Assembly: GCA_027489245.1 (NCBI GenBank)
Contig: JAIYAC010000017.1
Coordinates: 1-64,000, forward strand
DNA: 64,000 nt
Direction of reading: 5' to 3'
From: Neisseriaceae bacterium
GTDB taxonomy: Bacteria; Pseudomonadota; Gammaproteobacteria; Burkholderiales; Chromobacteriaceae
The notes under the pieces are model-generated. The model did not search any database and was not told where the DNA came from. It saw nothing but the letters and a program-made list of their open reading frames with translations. Shown here piece after piece: positions 55,077-63,050 of the stretch. Each line of letters starts with the position of its first letter. Positions within the stretch are counted from its first letter, which is position 1. The position numbers and the translations under genes were made by a program.

Positions 55077-56777
55077 CTACAGCGCGCTGGCGACTGCCAC
55101 GCCTGCACCGGCCATGTGGCTGCCGCTATCACGGCTCTGGCCTGGCTGCGGCAGGTTGAAAAAGTCGATGGTGGCCTTCAGCTCGTGCGCCATCTGCTCC
55201 ATCTGCTCGGCCGAGCTGGCCGTCTGCACGGCGGCGGTGCTGGTTTCTTCCGACATCTGCGCCACCTGCTCTACGTTGCTGGCCACCATGCCGCTGGCCG
55301 ACTGCTGCTCGGCCAGCGCAATCGAGATGGCCGCGACCGAGTCGTTAATACGCGCCATATTGCCGCTAATGCCGCTTACCGCCTCGCGCGCCTGCAGGGT
55401 TTGCTGCAGGCCGGCGTCCATTTCATCCACCGTATCGTGGATGGTTTTCACCACTTGCTGGCTGCTGCTGACCATCTCGTTGATGATCAGGCTGATCTCG
55501 GCCGTGGACGATGCGGTGCGTTCCGATAGCTTGCGCACCTCGTCGGCCACCACGGCAAAACCACGGCCCTGCTCGCCGGCACGCGCGGCCTCGATGGCGG
55601 CATTCAGCGCCAGCAGGTTGGTTTGCTCGGCCACATCACGAATTACCTGCACCACATTGGAAATCTGCTGCGACTTGGCACCCAGCATGTCGGCCTGCTG
55701 CTGCGAGCCGCGCGCCATATCGGCCACGGTATTGATGGTACGCAGGGTGTGATCGATGATGCGCTCGCCGTCACGCGCCAGCGTACCGGATGCCTTGGCG
55801 TCTACCGATACATCGCGGGCATTATCGCTCACCGAGCTGATGCTGACCGACAGCTGCTCTACCGACGCCGACATGGCCGCTGCCGCGCGGGTTTGCTCCT
55901 CGGTACTCACCGCCACTTGCTCCGACGCCGCCGCCAGCTCACTAGCGTTCACGCTCAGGCGGGCGATGATGCTTTCCAGGTTGCGTACCAGCGCAATCAG
56001 CCCGCTTTGCATGGCCGCCATGGACGCCACCACGCTGCTGCTGTCACCCGTGCGCACCTGCAGCTTCTGGCTAAGGTCGCCCTTGGCAATACGCTGCGCC
56101 AGCGCAACCACATCCTTGGGCTCGCCACCCAGCTGTGCCAGCAGGTTACGGATGATCTGCCAGGCCAGCAGCGCGCCAAACAGCACACCGGCCACCATCA
56201 GCATGGCCGACAGGCGGGCGCTGAAATTGGCACTGGCTTCGGCATCGGCGTATTCCTGGGCGGCTACTTTCAGCTGCAGGTCTATCAGCGCCGAAATGCT
56301 GCCGGATACCGGGTCCAGCGCCGGGTAGAGCTGCTTGTTATTGAATACCAGTAGCGGTGCTTCGTCGCCCGCCTCCACCAAGCGGCGCAGCTGGTCTACC
56401 GCGCCGTCCGCACGCTTCATGGCCTGCTCGGCCTGGCCAGCCAGCGCCAGCTCCTGGTCGGTCAGGTAGGTGGCGCGGTAGGCCTGCCACTCGCGGCTGA
56501 TGGTGCCACGCGCCGCATCCAATTCTTTCAGGAAAGTTGCCTTGTCCATGGCCCCCGCGTGCACTTTGTGCGCGGCGTCTACAATGCTGACAGCGTAACC
56601 GTCACTGACCTTTTTCAGTTGCTGCAACGGCACCACACGGTCGTGATAAGTACTTGAAAAATCATGCAAAATCGCCGACTGGGTATGCATGCCGTAACCA
56701 CCCAGCGTCATGGCAATCGCCAGCAAGACAATAACCAGCACGGTTAAACGCTGGCCGATAGTAAGCGTAGACAACAT
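55077..56777 (-). CDS. Transmembrane methyl-accepting chemotaxis protein
   Basis: 566 residues: membrane helix 1 (about 9-28), a four-helix-bundle periplasmic sensor (about 30-185) with [26 protein letters not shown], membrane helix 2 (about 188-208), HAMP (about 210-265, [25 protein letters not shown]), and the MCP domain with the tip [45 protein letters not shown]. The sensor resembles the 4HB type. No CheR-binding pentapeptide is at the C-terminus. GGAG precedes the ATG. Converges on the YbaK-family gene. Confidence 0.95.
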   Translation of the reverse strand: MLSTLTIGQRLTVLVIVLLAIAMTLGGYGMHTQSAILHDFSSTYHDRVVPLQQLKKVSDGYAVSIVDAAHKVHAGAMDKATFLKELDAARGTISREWQAYRATYLTDQELALAGQAEQAMKRADGAVDQLRRLVEAGDEAPLLVFNNKQLYPALDPVSGSISALIDLQLKVAAQEYADAEASANFSARLSAMLMVAGVLFGALLAWQIIRNLLAQLGGEPKDVVALAQRIAKGDLSQKLQVRTGDSSSVVASMAAMQSGLIALVRNLESIIARLSVNASELAAASEQVAVSTEEQTRAAAAMSASVEQLSVSISSVSDNARDVSVDAKASGTLARDGERIIDHTLRTINTVADMARGSQQQADMLGAKSQQISNVVQVIRDVAEQTNLLALNAAIEAARAGEQGRGFAVVADEVRKLSERTASSTAEISLIINEMVSSSQQVVKTIHDTVDEMDAGLQQTLQAREAVSGISGNMARINDSVAAISIALAEQQSASGMVASNVEQVAQMSEETSTAAVQTASSAEQMEQMAHELKATIDFFNLPQPGQSRDSGSHMAGAGVAVASAL

Positions 56778-57083
56778 GGTGGCACTCCATAATTTCTATA
56801 AGTTTTGCAACGATATTTTGCAAATTTAACTTATTGATATTTAGCGCCGCGCCCTGGTGCCGTCAATCGCAAAAAAGGCCTGTAAGTATTTCTACCTAGC
56901 AGGCCCGCAGGCCGTGAAACCGCATCAGCCTGCCACCGGGTACGCTGTAAAACACCATGTACAGCAGCTTGTGCCAGCGCTTTGCCACGCGAAACATAAA
57001 ATACCAATCCAAAACCAATAGCATGCCAATCGTGCACATCGACACACAGGGGCAAAATACGCCATAAGCATGCTGCAGGCGCA
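56778..57083. other. AT-richer spacer, no supported gene
   Basis: Between the chemoreceptor start and the gmhA terminator. The first 60 bases are AT-rich and should hold the leftward chemoreceptor promoter. Two overlapping leftward frames exist (56831-57097, 56896-57099) but both start inside the gmhA terminator stem, and neither resembles a known protein. A hydrophobic segment with CPCVSMCTIGMLLVLDWYFMF could belong to a degraded small membrane gene. Confidence 0.4.
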
Positions 57084-57107
57084 AAAAAACCCGCCACAAA
57101 GGCGGGC
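57084..57107 (-). terminator. Terminator of gmhA
   Basis: Leftward: CCCGCC/GGCGGG arms with a five-base loop, followed by seven T residues. Confidence 0.92.
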
Positions 57108-57127
57108 TTGCTTAGCGGCGGGCCGGC

Positions 57128-57715
57128 TCAGGCGTAGTTAGCCGGAAACAGCGCGCGCTCTACCGATTCGATCAGAATGTGGATCACCTTGATATGCAGC
57201 TCCTGCACACGGTCGGCGTACTGGCCGCCGGGAGTGCACACGTCGATATCGGCCAGGCTGCCGATCAGCGAGCCGGGGCGGCCGGTGAGCGATACCACCA
57301 CCATGCCGCGCTCTTTGGCGGCCTTGACCGCGGCCAGGATGTTCTTGCTGGTGCCGCTGGTGCTAATGGCCAGCAGCACGTCGCCGGCGCCGGCGTGCGC
57401 TTCCAGATAGCGCGAGAAAATGGCCTCGTAACCGTAGTCGTTACCCACGCAGCTGATGTGGCTGGGGTCGCTGATGCTGGCCGCCGGCAAAGCGCGGCGG
57501 TCGTTGCGGTAGCGGCCGGACAGCTCTTCGGCAAAGTGCATGGCGTCGCACATGGAGCCGCCGTTGCCGCAGCTGAACACGCGCCGCCCCTGGTTGAAGG
57601 CATTCACCAGCGCATCGCCGGCTGCCTCGATAGCAGACAGCGCCTGCGGGTTGGACAGCAGGGCGTCCAGCGCGCTGCGGGCTTCGGTAAGGGTGGCAAC
57701 AATATGCGGTTTCAT
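57128..57715 (-). CDS. gmhA: Sedoheptulose-7-phosphate isomerase GmhA
   Basis: First step of ADP-heptose synthesis for lipopolysaccharide inner core. The 195-residue SIS-domain protein matches GmhA closely: VFSCGNGGSMCDAMHFAEELSGRYRNDRRALPAASISDPSHISCVGNDYGYEAIFSRYLEAH, LLAISTSGTSKNILAAVKAAKERGM, GGQYADRVQELHIKVIHILIE. The zinc-binding and catalytic residues in the final helix (QELHIKVIH) are present. Other heptose genes (hldE, hldD) are not nearby. It stands alone with its own terminator. Confidence 0.94.
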   Translation of the reverse strand: MKPHIVATLTEARSALDALLSNPQALSAIEAAGDALVNAFNQGRRVFSCGNGGSMCDAMHFAEELSGRYRNDRRALPAASISDPSHISCVGNDYGYEAIFSRYLEAHAGAGDVLLAISTSGTSKNILAAVKAAKERGMVVVSLTGRPGSLIGSLADIDVCTPGGQYADRVQELHIKVIHILIESVERALFPANYA

Positions 57716-57833
57716 AGGCGGGACGTGTTCTGTATAGCAAGTCGATGCGGCATTTTACCCGTGCTTTGCCCCGCCATCACCCATCATCTGTACACAAAAC
57801 AGCAGCAAATCAGAAAAACGCGGCGGCGGATGG

Positions 57834-58778
57834 CTACCAGTACAGCAACTGGCGGCGGTCCAGGCCGATAGCCAGCTGCTGGCCGGGCTGCGGCGCACCC
57901 TGCCCCGCCAGCTCGCGCACGCCCAGCAGCAGCTGCCAGGGCTGGCCGCCGTCGCCCGCCACGGTCACGCGCCAGCCGTCGGCCTGCGCCTGGGTCGCCA
58001 CGATATCACGGCGCGGCTGGCCGGCGCCCAGTACAAAGGCCTGCGGCGGGATGGCGTGGTCATCAAACACGTTATCGATGCCGACAAAACGTGCCACCCA
58101 GGCGCTGGCCGGCGCCTGCAGGATGGCCTGCGGCGTGCCCTGCTGCACAATGCGCCCGGCTTGCAAAATGGCCACGCGCTGCGCCAGCGCAAAGGCCTCG
58201 TGGCGGTCGTGCGTGACCAGCAACGCCGGCACCTGCAAGGCCGCCAGGTGGCGGCGCACATCGGCCAGCAGCTGCTGCTTCAGGTGGGTATCCAGGCTGG
58301 AAAACGGCTCATCCAGCAGCAGCAACCGTGGCTGACACACCAGCGCCCGTGCCAAAGCCACGCGCTGGCGCTCGCCGCCGGACAGCGTGTGCACCGCCGC
58401 CTCGCCACGCCCGCCCAGGCCCACCGCCGCCAGCATCTGCAGCGCCTGCTGCCGTGCGGCCAACTTGCCGGTGCCGCGCTCTACCAGGCCAAACGCCACG
58501 TTGGCCGCAGCGTCCAGGTGCGGAAACAGCGCGTGGTCCTGAAACATCATGGCGATGTGGCGTTGCTCCGGCGGCAGCCGGGTGATGTCCTGCCCGGCCA
58601 GCTGCACACGCCCGGCGTCCGGCCGCTGCAGGCCGGCCACCAGCGCCAGCAAGCTGGACTTGCCCTCGCCGGATGGCCCCAGTAGCGCCAGCGTTTCGCC
58701 CGCAGCCACCTGCAGGCTCACGCCTTGCAGCACGGTGCGCCTGGCGTAGGACAGGGTCAGGTCAATCAGCTCGAGCAT
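57834..58778 (-). CDS. thiQ: Thiamine ABC transporter ATPase ThiQ
   Basis: 314 residues with Walker A GPSGEGKSS, the signature HTLSGGERQRVALARAL, Walker B LLLLDEPFSSLD, and an H-loop VTHDRHEAF. It is longer than E. coli ThiQ, with about 90 extra C-terminal residues (ending LAIGLDRRQLLYW) resembling the TOBE-type domain of FbpC/PotA ATPases. Assignment as ThiQ rests on the thiB-thiP-thiQ order and the TPP riboswitch. Its start overlaps thiP by 17 bases and has GGAGAAA before it. Confidence 0.9.
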   Translation of the reverse strand: MLELIDLTLSYARRTVLQGVSLQVAAGETLALLGPSGEGKSSLLALVAGLQRPDAGRVQLAGQDITRLPPEQRHIAMMFQDHALFPHLDAAANVAFGLVERGTGKLAARQQALQMLAAVGLGGRGEAAVHTLSGGERQRVALARALVCQPRLLLLDEPFSSLDTHLKQQLLADVRRHLAALQVPALLVTHDRHEAFALAQRVAILQAGRIVQQGTPQAILQAPASAWVARFVGIDNVFDDHAIPPQAFVLGAGQPRRDIVATQAQADGWRVTVAGDGGQPWQLLLGVRELAGQGAPQPGQQLAIGLDRRQLLYW

Positions 58779-60294
58779 GGTTTTTCTCCGGCCACTCGAT
58801 GGCCACAAAGGCCAGCAGGGCAAACAGCATCAACAGACAAGACAACAACAGCGCCAGCTGCAGGTTGGCCGCACCGGGCCGCCCCAGGTGCTGGTAGATC
58901 AGCGTGGTGAGCGTGGCCCACTCCGGCCGCGACAAAAACAGGCTGACGGCAAACTCGCCCACAGCCGTGGCGGCAGCAAAAGCCAGGCCACGGCGCAGCG
59001 CCGGGCGCATCAGTGGCAGGCTGACGCGGTAAAAACTGCGCCACGGTGTAGCGCCCAGCGTGCGCGCCGCCTGCGGCAGCTGCGGCGGCAGCGCGGCGGC
59101 AGCCGACAGCACGCCTTTGGCCACAAAGGGGTAAGCCAGCAAGGCGTAGGCGGCAATCAGCAGCCACACGCTGGCGCTGTACTGCGGGTACAGCAGCAAC
59201 AGGCCGAAAGCCAGACACACCGGCGACACCATGAACGGCAAAAACACCAGCGCCCGCAAAGCCAGCCAGCGCTGCGCCGCCCAACCGTGGCACAGGCCCA
59301 GCAGCAGCGACAGGCACAGCGCGGCGCCGGAAAAACGCAGCGTATTGCCCAGCGCATCGGCTACCTCGGGTGTGGCCAGCATGGCCCACACCGCCGCGTC
59401 GGCCTGCAGCGCGCGCCACACAATCGCCAGCAGCGGCAGCAGGCAACACAGCGCCAGCACTGCCAGCGCCGCCGCCAACAGCAGGCGCTGCGGCCAACCT
59501 TGCGCAGGCTGGCGCAGGGTGGGCGCCAGCCGCTGCGGCCGCGCCAGCCCACGCTCCAGTGCGGCGTAGCCCAAGGCCACGGCAGCGCCCACGGCCAGCG
59601 CCAGCAGCGCCAGCACGCCGGCGTCGGCCAGGTTCAGCTCATAGGCCACCAGGGTGTAGATCTCTACCTCTACCGTGGCGTAGCGCTGGCCGCCCAGCAG
59701 CAGCGCCAGGCCAAAACCGGAAAAACAGTACAGAAACACCAGGCACAGCGCCGACGCCAGCCACGGCCGCACCACCGGCCATTCCACCCGCCAGAAGGTG
59801 CGCCACGGCGACGCGCCCAGCGTGCGCGCCACCGCCAGCCGGCTGGCCGGTACCTGCTCCAGCCCGTCCACCCCGGCGCGCACCAGCAGCGGCAGGTTAT
59901 AGAACAGGTTGCCGTACAGCAGCAGCCATGGTGTGTCCTGCAGATTCATGCCGGACAAGCCGTGCGGGCCGAACAGCGCCAGCACGCCCATGCCGGCCAC
60001 CAGCGTGGGCATGACAAAGGGCAGCATCAGCAGCCGCAGCAGCAGGCGGCGGCCGCGAAAGTCGAAACGCGCCAGCACCCAGGCCAGCGGCAGGCCAATG
60101 AGCAAGGCCAGCGCGCAGGTGGCCAGTGCCTGGCCTAGCGACCACGCCAGCCGCCACTGGATGTAGCTGTCCTGCAGCAGCGCCAGGTTGAAACCGGCGT
60201 GGCCTTCCTGCAGCAAGCGCGCCAGCGGCGCGGCCACCATCAGCAGCAGGAAAGCCAGCGGCAGCAAGGCTGGCAGGGTACGGTAGCGGTTCAT
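58762..60294 (-). CDS. thiP: Thiamine ABC transporter permease ThiP
   Basis: 510-residue permease made of two fused binding-protein-dependent transport domains, about 12 membrane helices. Each half has an EAA-like loop: VPASRLAVARTLGASPWRTFWRVEWP and LPQAARTLGATPWRSFYRVSLP. Such fused permeases are typical of ThiP/FbpB. The ATG at 60294 gives the normal N-terminus; the longer frame is rejected. It is second in thiBPQ, separated from thiB by 127 bases containing a strong hairpin. Confidence 0.92.
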   Translation of the reverse strand: MNRYRTLPALLPLAFLLLMVAAPLARLLQEGHAGFNLALLQDSYIQWRLAWSLGQALATCALALLIGLPLAWVLARFDFRGRRLLLRLLMLPFVMPTLVAGMGVLALFGPHGLSGMNLQDTPWLLLYGNLFYNLPLLVRAGVDGLEQVPASRLAVARTLGASPWRTFWRVEWPVVRPWLASALCLVFLYCFSGFGLALLLGGQRYATVEVEIYTLVAYELNLADAGVLALLALAVGAAVALGYAALERGLARPQRLAPTLRQPAQGWPQRLLLAAALAVLALCCLLPLLAIVWRALQADAAVWAMLATPEVADALGNTLRFSGAALCLSLLLGLCHGWAAQRWLALRALVFLPFMVSPVCLAFGLLLLYPQYSASVWLLIAAYALLAYPFVAKGVLSAAAALPPQLPQAARTLGATPWRSFYRVSLPLMRPALRRGLAFAAATAVGEFAVSLFLSRPEWATLTTLIYQHLGRPGAANLQLALLLSCLLMLFALLAFVAIEWPEKNHARAD

Positions 60295-60346
60295 GGGCAA
60301 AGGGGTCGGTGGGCGGTGCGGGTTATCGGGCGGGGTGATGGTGGTA

Positions 60347-60380
60347 AAAAGGAGCAAGGGCGCCGCAGGCGCCCTTGCTA
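60347..60380 (-). terminator. Intra-operon hairpin (attenuator) between thiB and thiP
   Basis: AGCAAGGGCGCC and GGCGCCCTTGCT (60353-60364, 60368-60379) form a perfect 12-pair stem. Leftward it is followed by CC and five T residues, so it looks like an intrinsic terminator that could reduce readthrough from thiB into thiPQ. Confidence 0.75.
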
Positions 60381-60389
60381 CGCGCGACA

Positions 60390-60407
60390 GCGGCCAACGT
60401 TGGCCGC
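60390..60407. repeat. Inside-out palindrome of the repeat core
   Basis: GCGGCCAAC directly joined to GTTGGCCGC, an 18-base perfect palindrome with the two cores pointing away from each other, the opposite arrangement to the other pairs. Confidence 0.8.
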
Positions 60408-60421
60408 AGGTGACACGCGCC

Positions 60422-61438
60422 TCAGTTGGCCTGCTTCACCACCAGGCGGTTCCAGCGGCTGACCCAGGCGGCGGTTTTGCTGTTCATGGCGGCCAGGCTG
60501 GGGTTGCTGAATTTGGCCGGCTTCTGCGCGTGGGCGAACACCGGGTCGATGGCGGTGCCGGCGACGGCAGGGTACATCCACATTTTGGTCTGCAGGCCGG
60601 TTTGCACGCCGTCGCTACGCAGGAAATCCACAAACGCCTGCGCCGCTTGCGGCTCCTTGCCACCTTTCAGCAGCGCCACACCTTCTACCTGCAGGAACAC
60701 GCCGCCTTTGAGCAGCAGGTTGGCAGTAGGCGATTCGCTGATTTTTTCCTTGCTGTAGAACACCTCGGCCGCCGGGCTGCTGGCGTAGCTCACCACGATG
60801 GGGCGGCTTCCACCGTTGCGGCTGAAGTCGGTGTAGTAGGCCTCACTCCAGCCTTTGCTCACTTTCAGGCCGTTGTCACGTACCTTTTCCCACCATTTGA
60901 ACGCACCGTCTTCGCCACGGTCGGCGATGGTGGCCAGCATAAAGGCCAGACCGGTACTGGACGTGGCCGGGTTCTCTACCACCAGCAGGTCTTTGTAGGC
61001 AGGCTTGGCCAGGTCGTCCAGCGTGGCCGGTAGCGGCAGCTTGGCCTTGGCAAACCAGGCTTTGTCGTAGTTCAGCGTCACGTAGCCGTAGTCCACCGCC
61101 ACAGCGCCCGGTAGCTGGGCGTCTTTTTCGGTGCGGCCAACCTTGCTGCTGGTAGGCGCCAGGATGCCGGCGGTGCTGGCTTTGGCGATGAGCGTGTTGT
61201 CGATGCCGTACACCACGTCGGCGATCGGGTTGGCGCGGGTCAGAATCAGCTTGTTCAGCATCTCGCCGGCGTCACCGCCCTTGATGATGGACAGCTTCAC
61301 GCCGTTTTGCTTTTCGAACTCGGCAATACGGTCTTTGGGCAGGCTGAACGAGCTGTGCGTCATCACGCGCAGCTCGGCGGCCAGGGCAGACAGGGACAAG
61401 CCGGCCAGCGCCAGCAGCAGTACAGACTTATTCAACAT
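60422..61438 (-). CDS. thiB: Thiamine-binding periplasmic protein ThiB
   Basis: Substrate-binding protein of the thiamine/TPP importer, 338 residues. Signal peptide MLNKSVLLLALAGLSLSALAAE, then the ThiB-like pattern ELRVMTHSSFSLPKDRIAEFEKQNGVKLSIIKGGDAGEMLNKLIL, ADVVYGIDNTL, AVDYGYVTLNYDKAWF and PRPIVVSYASSPAAEV-like SRPIVVSYASSPAAEV. GAGG is correctly spaced for the ATG at 61438, but too close to the ATG at 61447. It is the first gene after the TPP riboswitch. Confidence 0.94.
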   Translation of the reverse strand: MLNKSVLLLALAGLSLSALAAELRVMTHSSFSLPKDRIAEFEKQNGVKLSIIKGGDAGEMLNKLILTRANPIADVVYGIDNTLIAKASTAGILAPTSSKVGRTEKDAQLPGAVAVDYGYVTLNYDKAWFAKAKLPLPATLDDLAKPAYKDLLVVENPATSSTGLAFMLATIADRGEDGAFKWWEKVRDNGLKVSKGWSEAYYTDFSRNGGSRPIVVSYASSPAAEVFYSKEKISESPTANLLLKGGVFLQVEGVALLKGGKEPQAAQAFVDFLRSDGVQTGLQTKMWMYPAVAGTAIDPVFAHAQKPAKFSNPSLAAMNSKTAAWVSRWNRLVVKQAN

Positions 61439-61501
61439 TTCAGACATCCTCTTTTGGTGATGACGCAACCAAAAAAGAAAGCGGGACACGGGCATACACC
61501 C

Positions 61502-61581
61502 ATCACGCTCCCTCCGCTGGCATTATCCAGATCAGGTTATGGGGTATCTCTCAGCCCGCACGCGCAGGCACCCCCGGTGAT
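61502..61581 (-). promoter_or_regulatory. TPP riboswitch (THI element)
   Basis: On the minus strand the conserved TPP aptamer pieces appear in order: GGGGGTGCC, GGGCTGAGAGATACCC, ACCTGATCTGGATAATGCC and AGCGGAGGGAGC. The closing P1 stem is ATCAC/GTGAT at the two ends. It lies about 65 bases ahead of the thiB start and should switch off thiBPQ when thiamine pyrophosphate is plentiful, probably at the ribosome site or by early termination. Confidence 0.97.
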
Positions 61582-61696
61582 CGACCCGCGAGTATAGAGC
61601 TTTGTGTCACATTCGTTAACACCTGCCCGCCCCCGCTTCACACCGACCCAACAAATAAGCGCCATACTTGATAGATAAATCTGTCAGGAGAACGCC

Positions 61697-63040
61697 ATGT
61701 TTCCGCTGCGCAAACTCGCCACCCTGATGTTGCTGCTGCCCCTGCCGGCGCTGGCCGCCCACATCGGCGACGCCGGCGCCCGCCTGCTGCTTGGCCGTAC
61801 TGGCTTTGGCGCACCGCCGGCGCAGGTGGCCGCGCTGGCGCCGCTGGAACGCGAGGCCGCGGTAGACCACATTCTGGCCAGTAGCCGCAGCGAGCCCGCC
61901 AGCGCCCCGCCAGACTGGGCGAAGGAGCCGCTGCTACACCCGCCACGCAAGCAGCTAAGCGAAGACGAGAAAAAAGCCCTGCGCGACACTGAAACCCGGC
62001 GCGGCCTGGCCCTGCGCGCCTGGTGGCTGCAGGAAATGGCCACCACTCCCAGCCCGGTCACCGAAAAGCTCACCTTGTTCTGGCACGGCCATTTCGTGTC
62101 CGGCCAGAACAAGGTCAAAAGCGCGCAGCTGATGTACCGCCAGAACGCACTATTGCGGCGCGAAGCGCTGGGCAGTTTTGCCAGCCTGCTGCACGACATT
62201 GCCCGCGACCCGGCCATGCTGCGCTACCTGGATACCGTGGGCAGCCGCCAGGGCCAGGCCAACGAAAACTTTGCCCGCGAGGTGATGGAGCTGTTCACCC
62301 TGGGCGAGGGCCATTACAGCGAGCAGGACATCCGCGAAGCCGCCCGCGCCTTTACCGGCTGGCAGCTGGACCCGGACAACGGCGAGCCGGTATTCCGCCC
62401 GCGCCGCCATGACAGTGGCCAGAAAACCGTACTGGGCCACCGCGGCGCACTGGACGGCGACGCGGTGCTGGACACCCTGCTGGCACAGCCGGCCACAAGC
62501 CGCTTCATCACCCGCAAGCTGTGGCTGTACCTGGTATCGCCCACCCCGGACGACACCACGGTGAACCGCCTGGCCGCCAGCTTTGCCCGCGATTACCAGA
62601 TCAAGCCGCTGGTACGCGCCCTGCTGCTCACGCCGGCGTTCTGGCAAAGCAGTGGCCAGCAGGTAAAGTCACCCGTGGAGCTGACCGTGGGCACCGTCGC
62701 CACCTTTGACATCAGCGTGCCCGACTGGCAAGCGCTGGCCCAGCTTAACCGCCGCATGGGGCAAGACCTGTTCGACCCGCCCAATGTGCGCGGCTGGCCC
62801 GGTGGCGACGCCTGGATCAACAGCGACAGCCTGCTGCTGCGCAAACAGTTTCTGGACAGCCTCACCCGCCCCGGCGGCAACCCGCCACGGCCACAGATCG
62901 CGCCGGACTGGCTACAGCAGCACCCCGCCGCCGCCAGCTGGCTACCCGCCCTGCCTGCGGCCAACCCGTTACCGCGCCCCGCCTCGCCCCAGCTGGCGCT
63001 GCGCCAGCTGCTGCAAGACCCGGCCTGGCAGCTGCAATAA
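61697..63040 (+). CDS. Secreted DUF1800 protein
   Basis: 447 residues with a signal peptide (MFPLRKLATLMLLLPLPALAA). DUF1800 features: LLGRTGFGAPPAQV near the mature N-terminus, KLTLFWHGHFVSGQNKV, QGQANENFAREVMELFTLGEGHYSEQDIREAARAFTGW (the conserved core), and FDPPNVRGWPGGDAWINS near the C-terminus. The family is exported and of unknown biochemical role. CAGGAG precedes the ATG. The next gene, a DUF1501 protein, starts ten bases after its stop, the usual pairing. Confidence 0.92.
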   Translation: MFPLRKLATLMLLLPLPALAAHIGDAGARLLLGRTGFGAPPAQVAALAPLEREAAVDHILASSRSEPASAPPDWAKEPLLHPPRKQLSEDEKKALRDTETRRGLALRAWWLQEMATTPSPVTEKLTLFWHGHFVSGQNKVKSAQLMYRQNALLRREALGSFASLLHDIARDPAMLRYLDTVGSRQGQANENFAREVMELFTLGEGHYSEQDIREAARAFTGWQLDPDNGEPVFRPRRHDSGQKTVLGHRGALDGDAVLDTLLAQPATSRFITRKLWLYLVSPTPDDTTVNRLAASFARDYQIKPLVRALLLTPAFWQSSGQQVKSPVELTVGTVATFDISVPDWQALAQLNRRMGQDLFDPPNVRGWPGGDAWINSDSLLLRKQFLDSLTRPGGNPPRPQIAPDWLQQHPAAASWLPALPAANPLPRPASPQLALRQLLQDPAWQLQ

Positions 63041-63050
63041 GGACACCACC

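Noticed and set aside
56831-57099. Two overlapping leftward small frames
   Set aside because: Their starts lie in the gmhA terminator stem, they have no ribosome site and match no known protein; at most a decayed small membrane gene.
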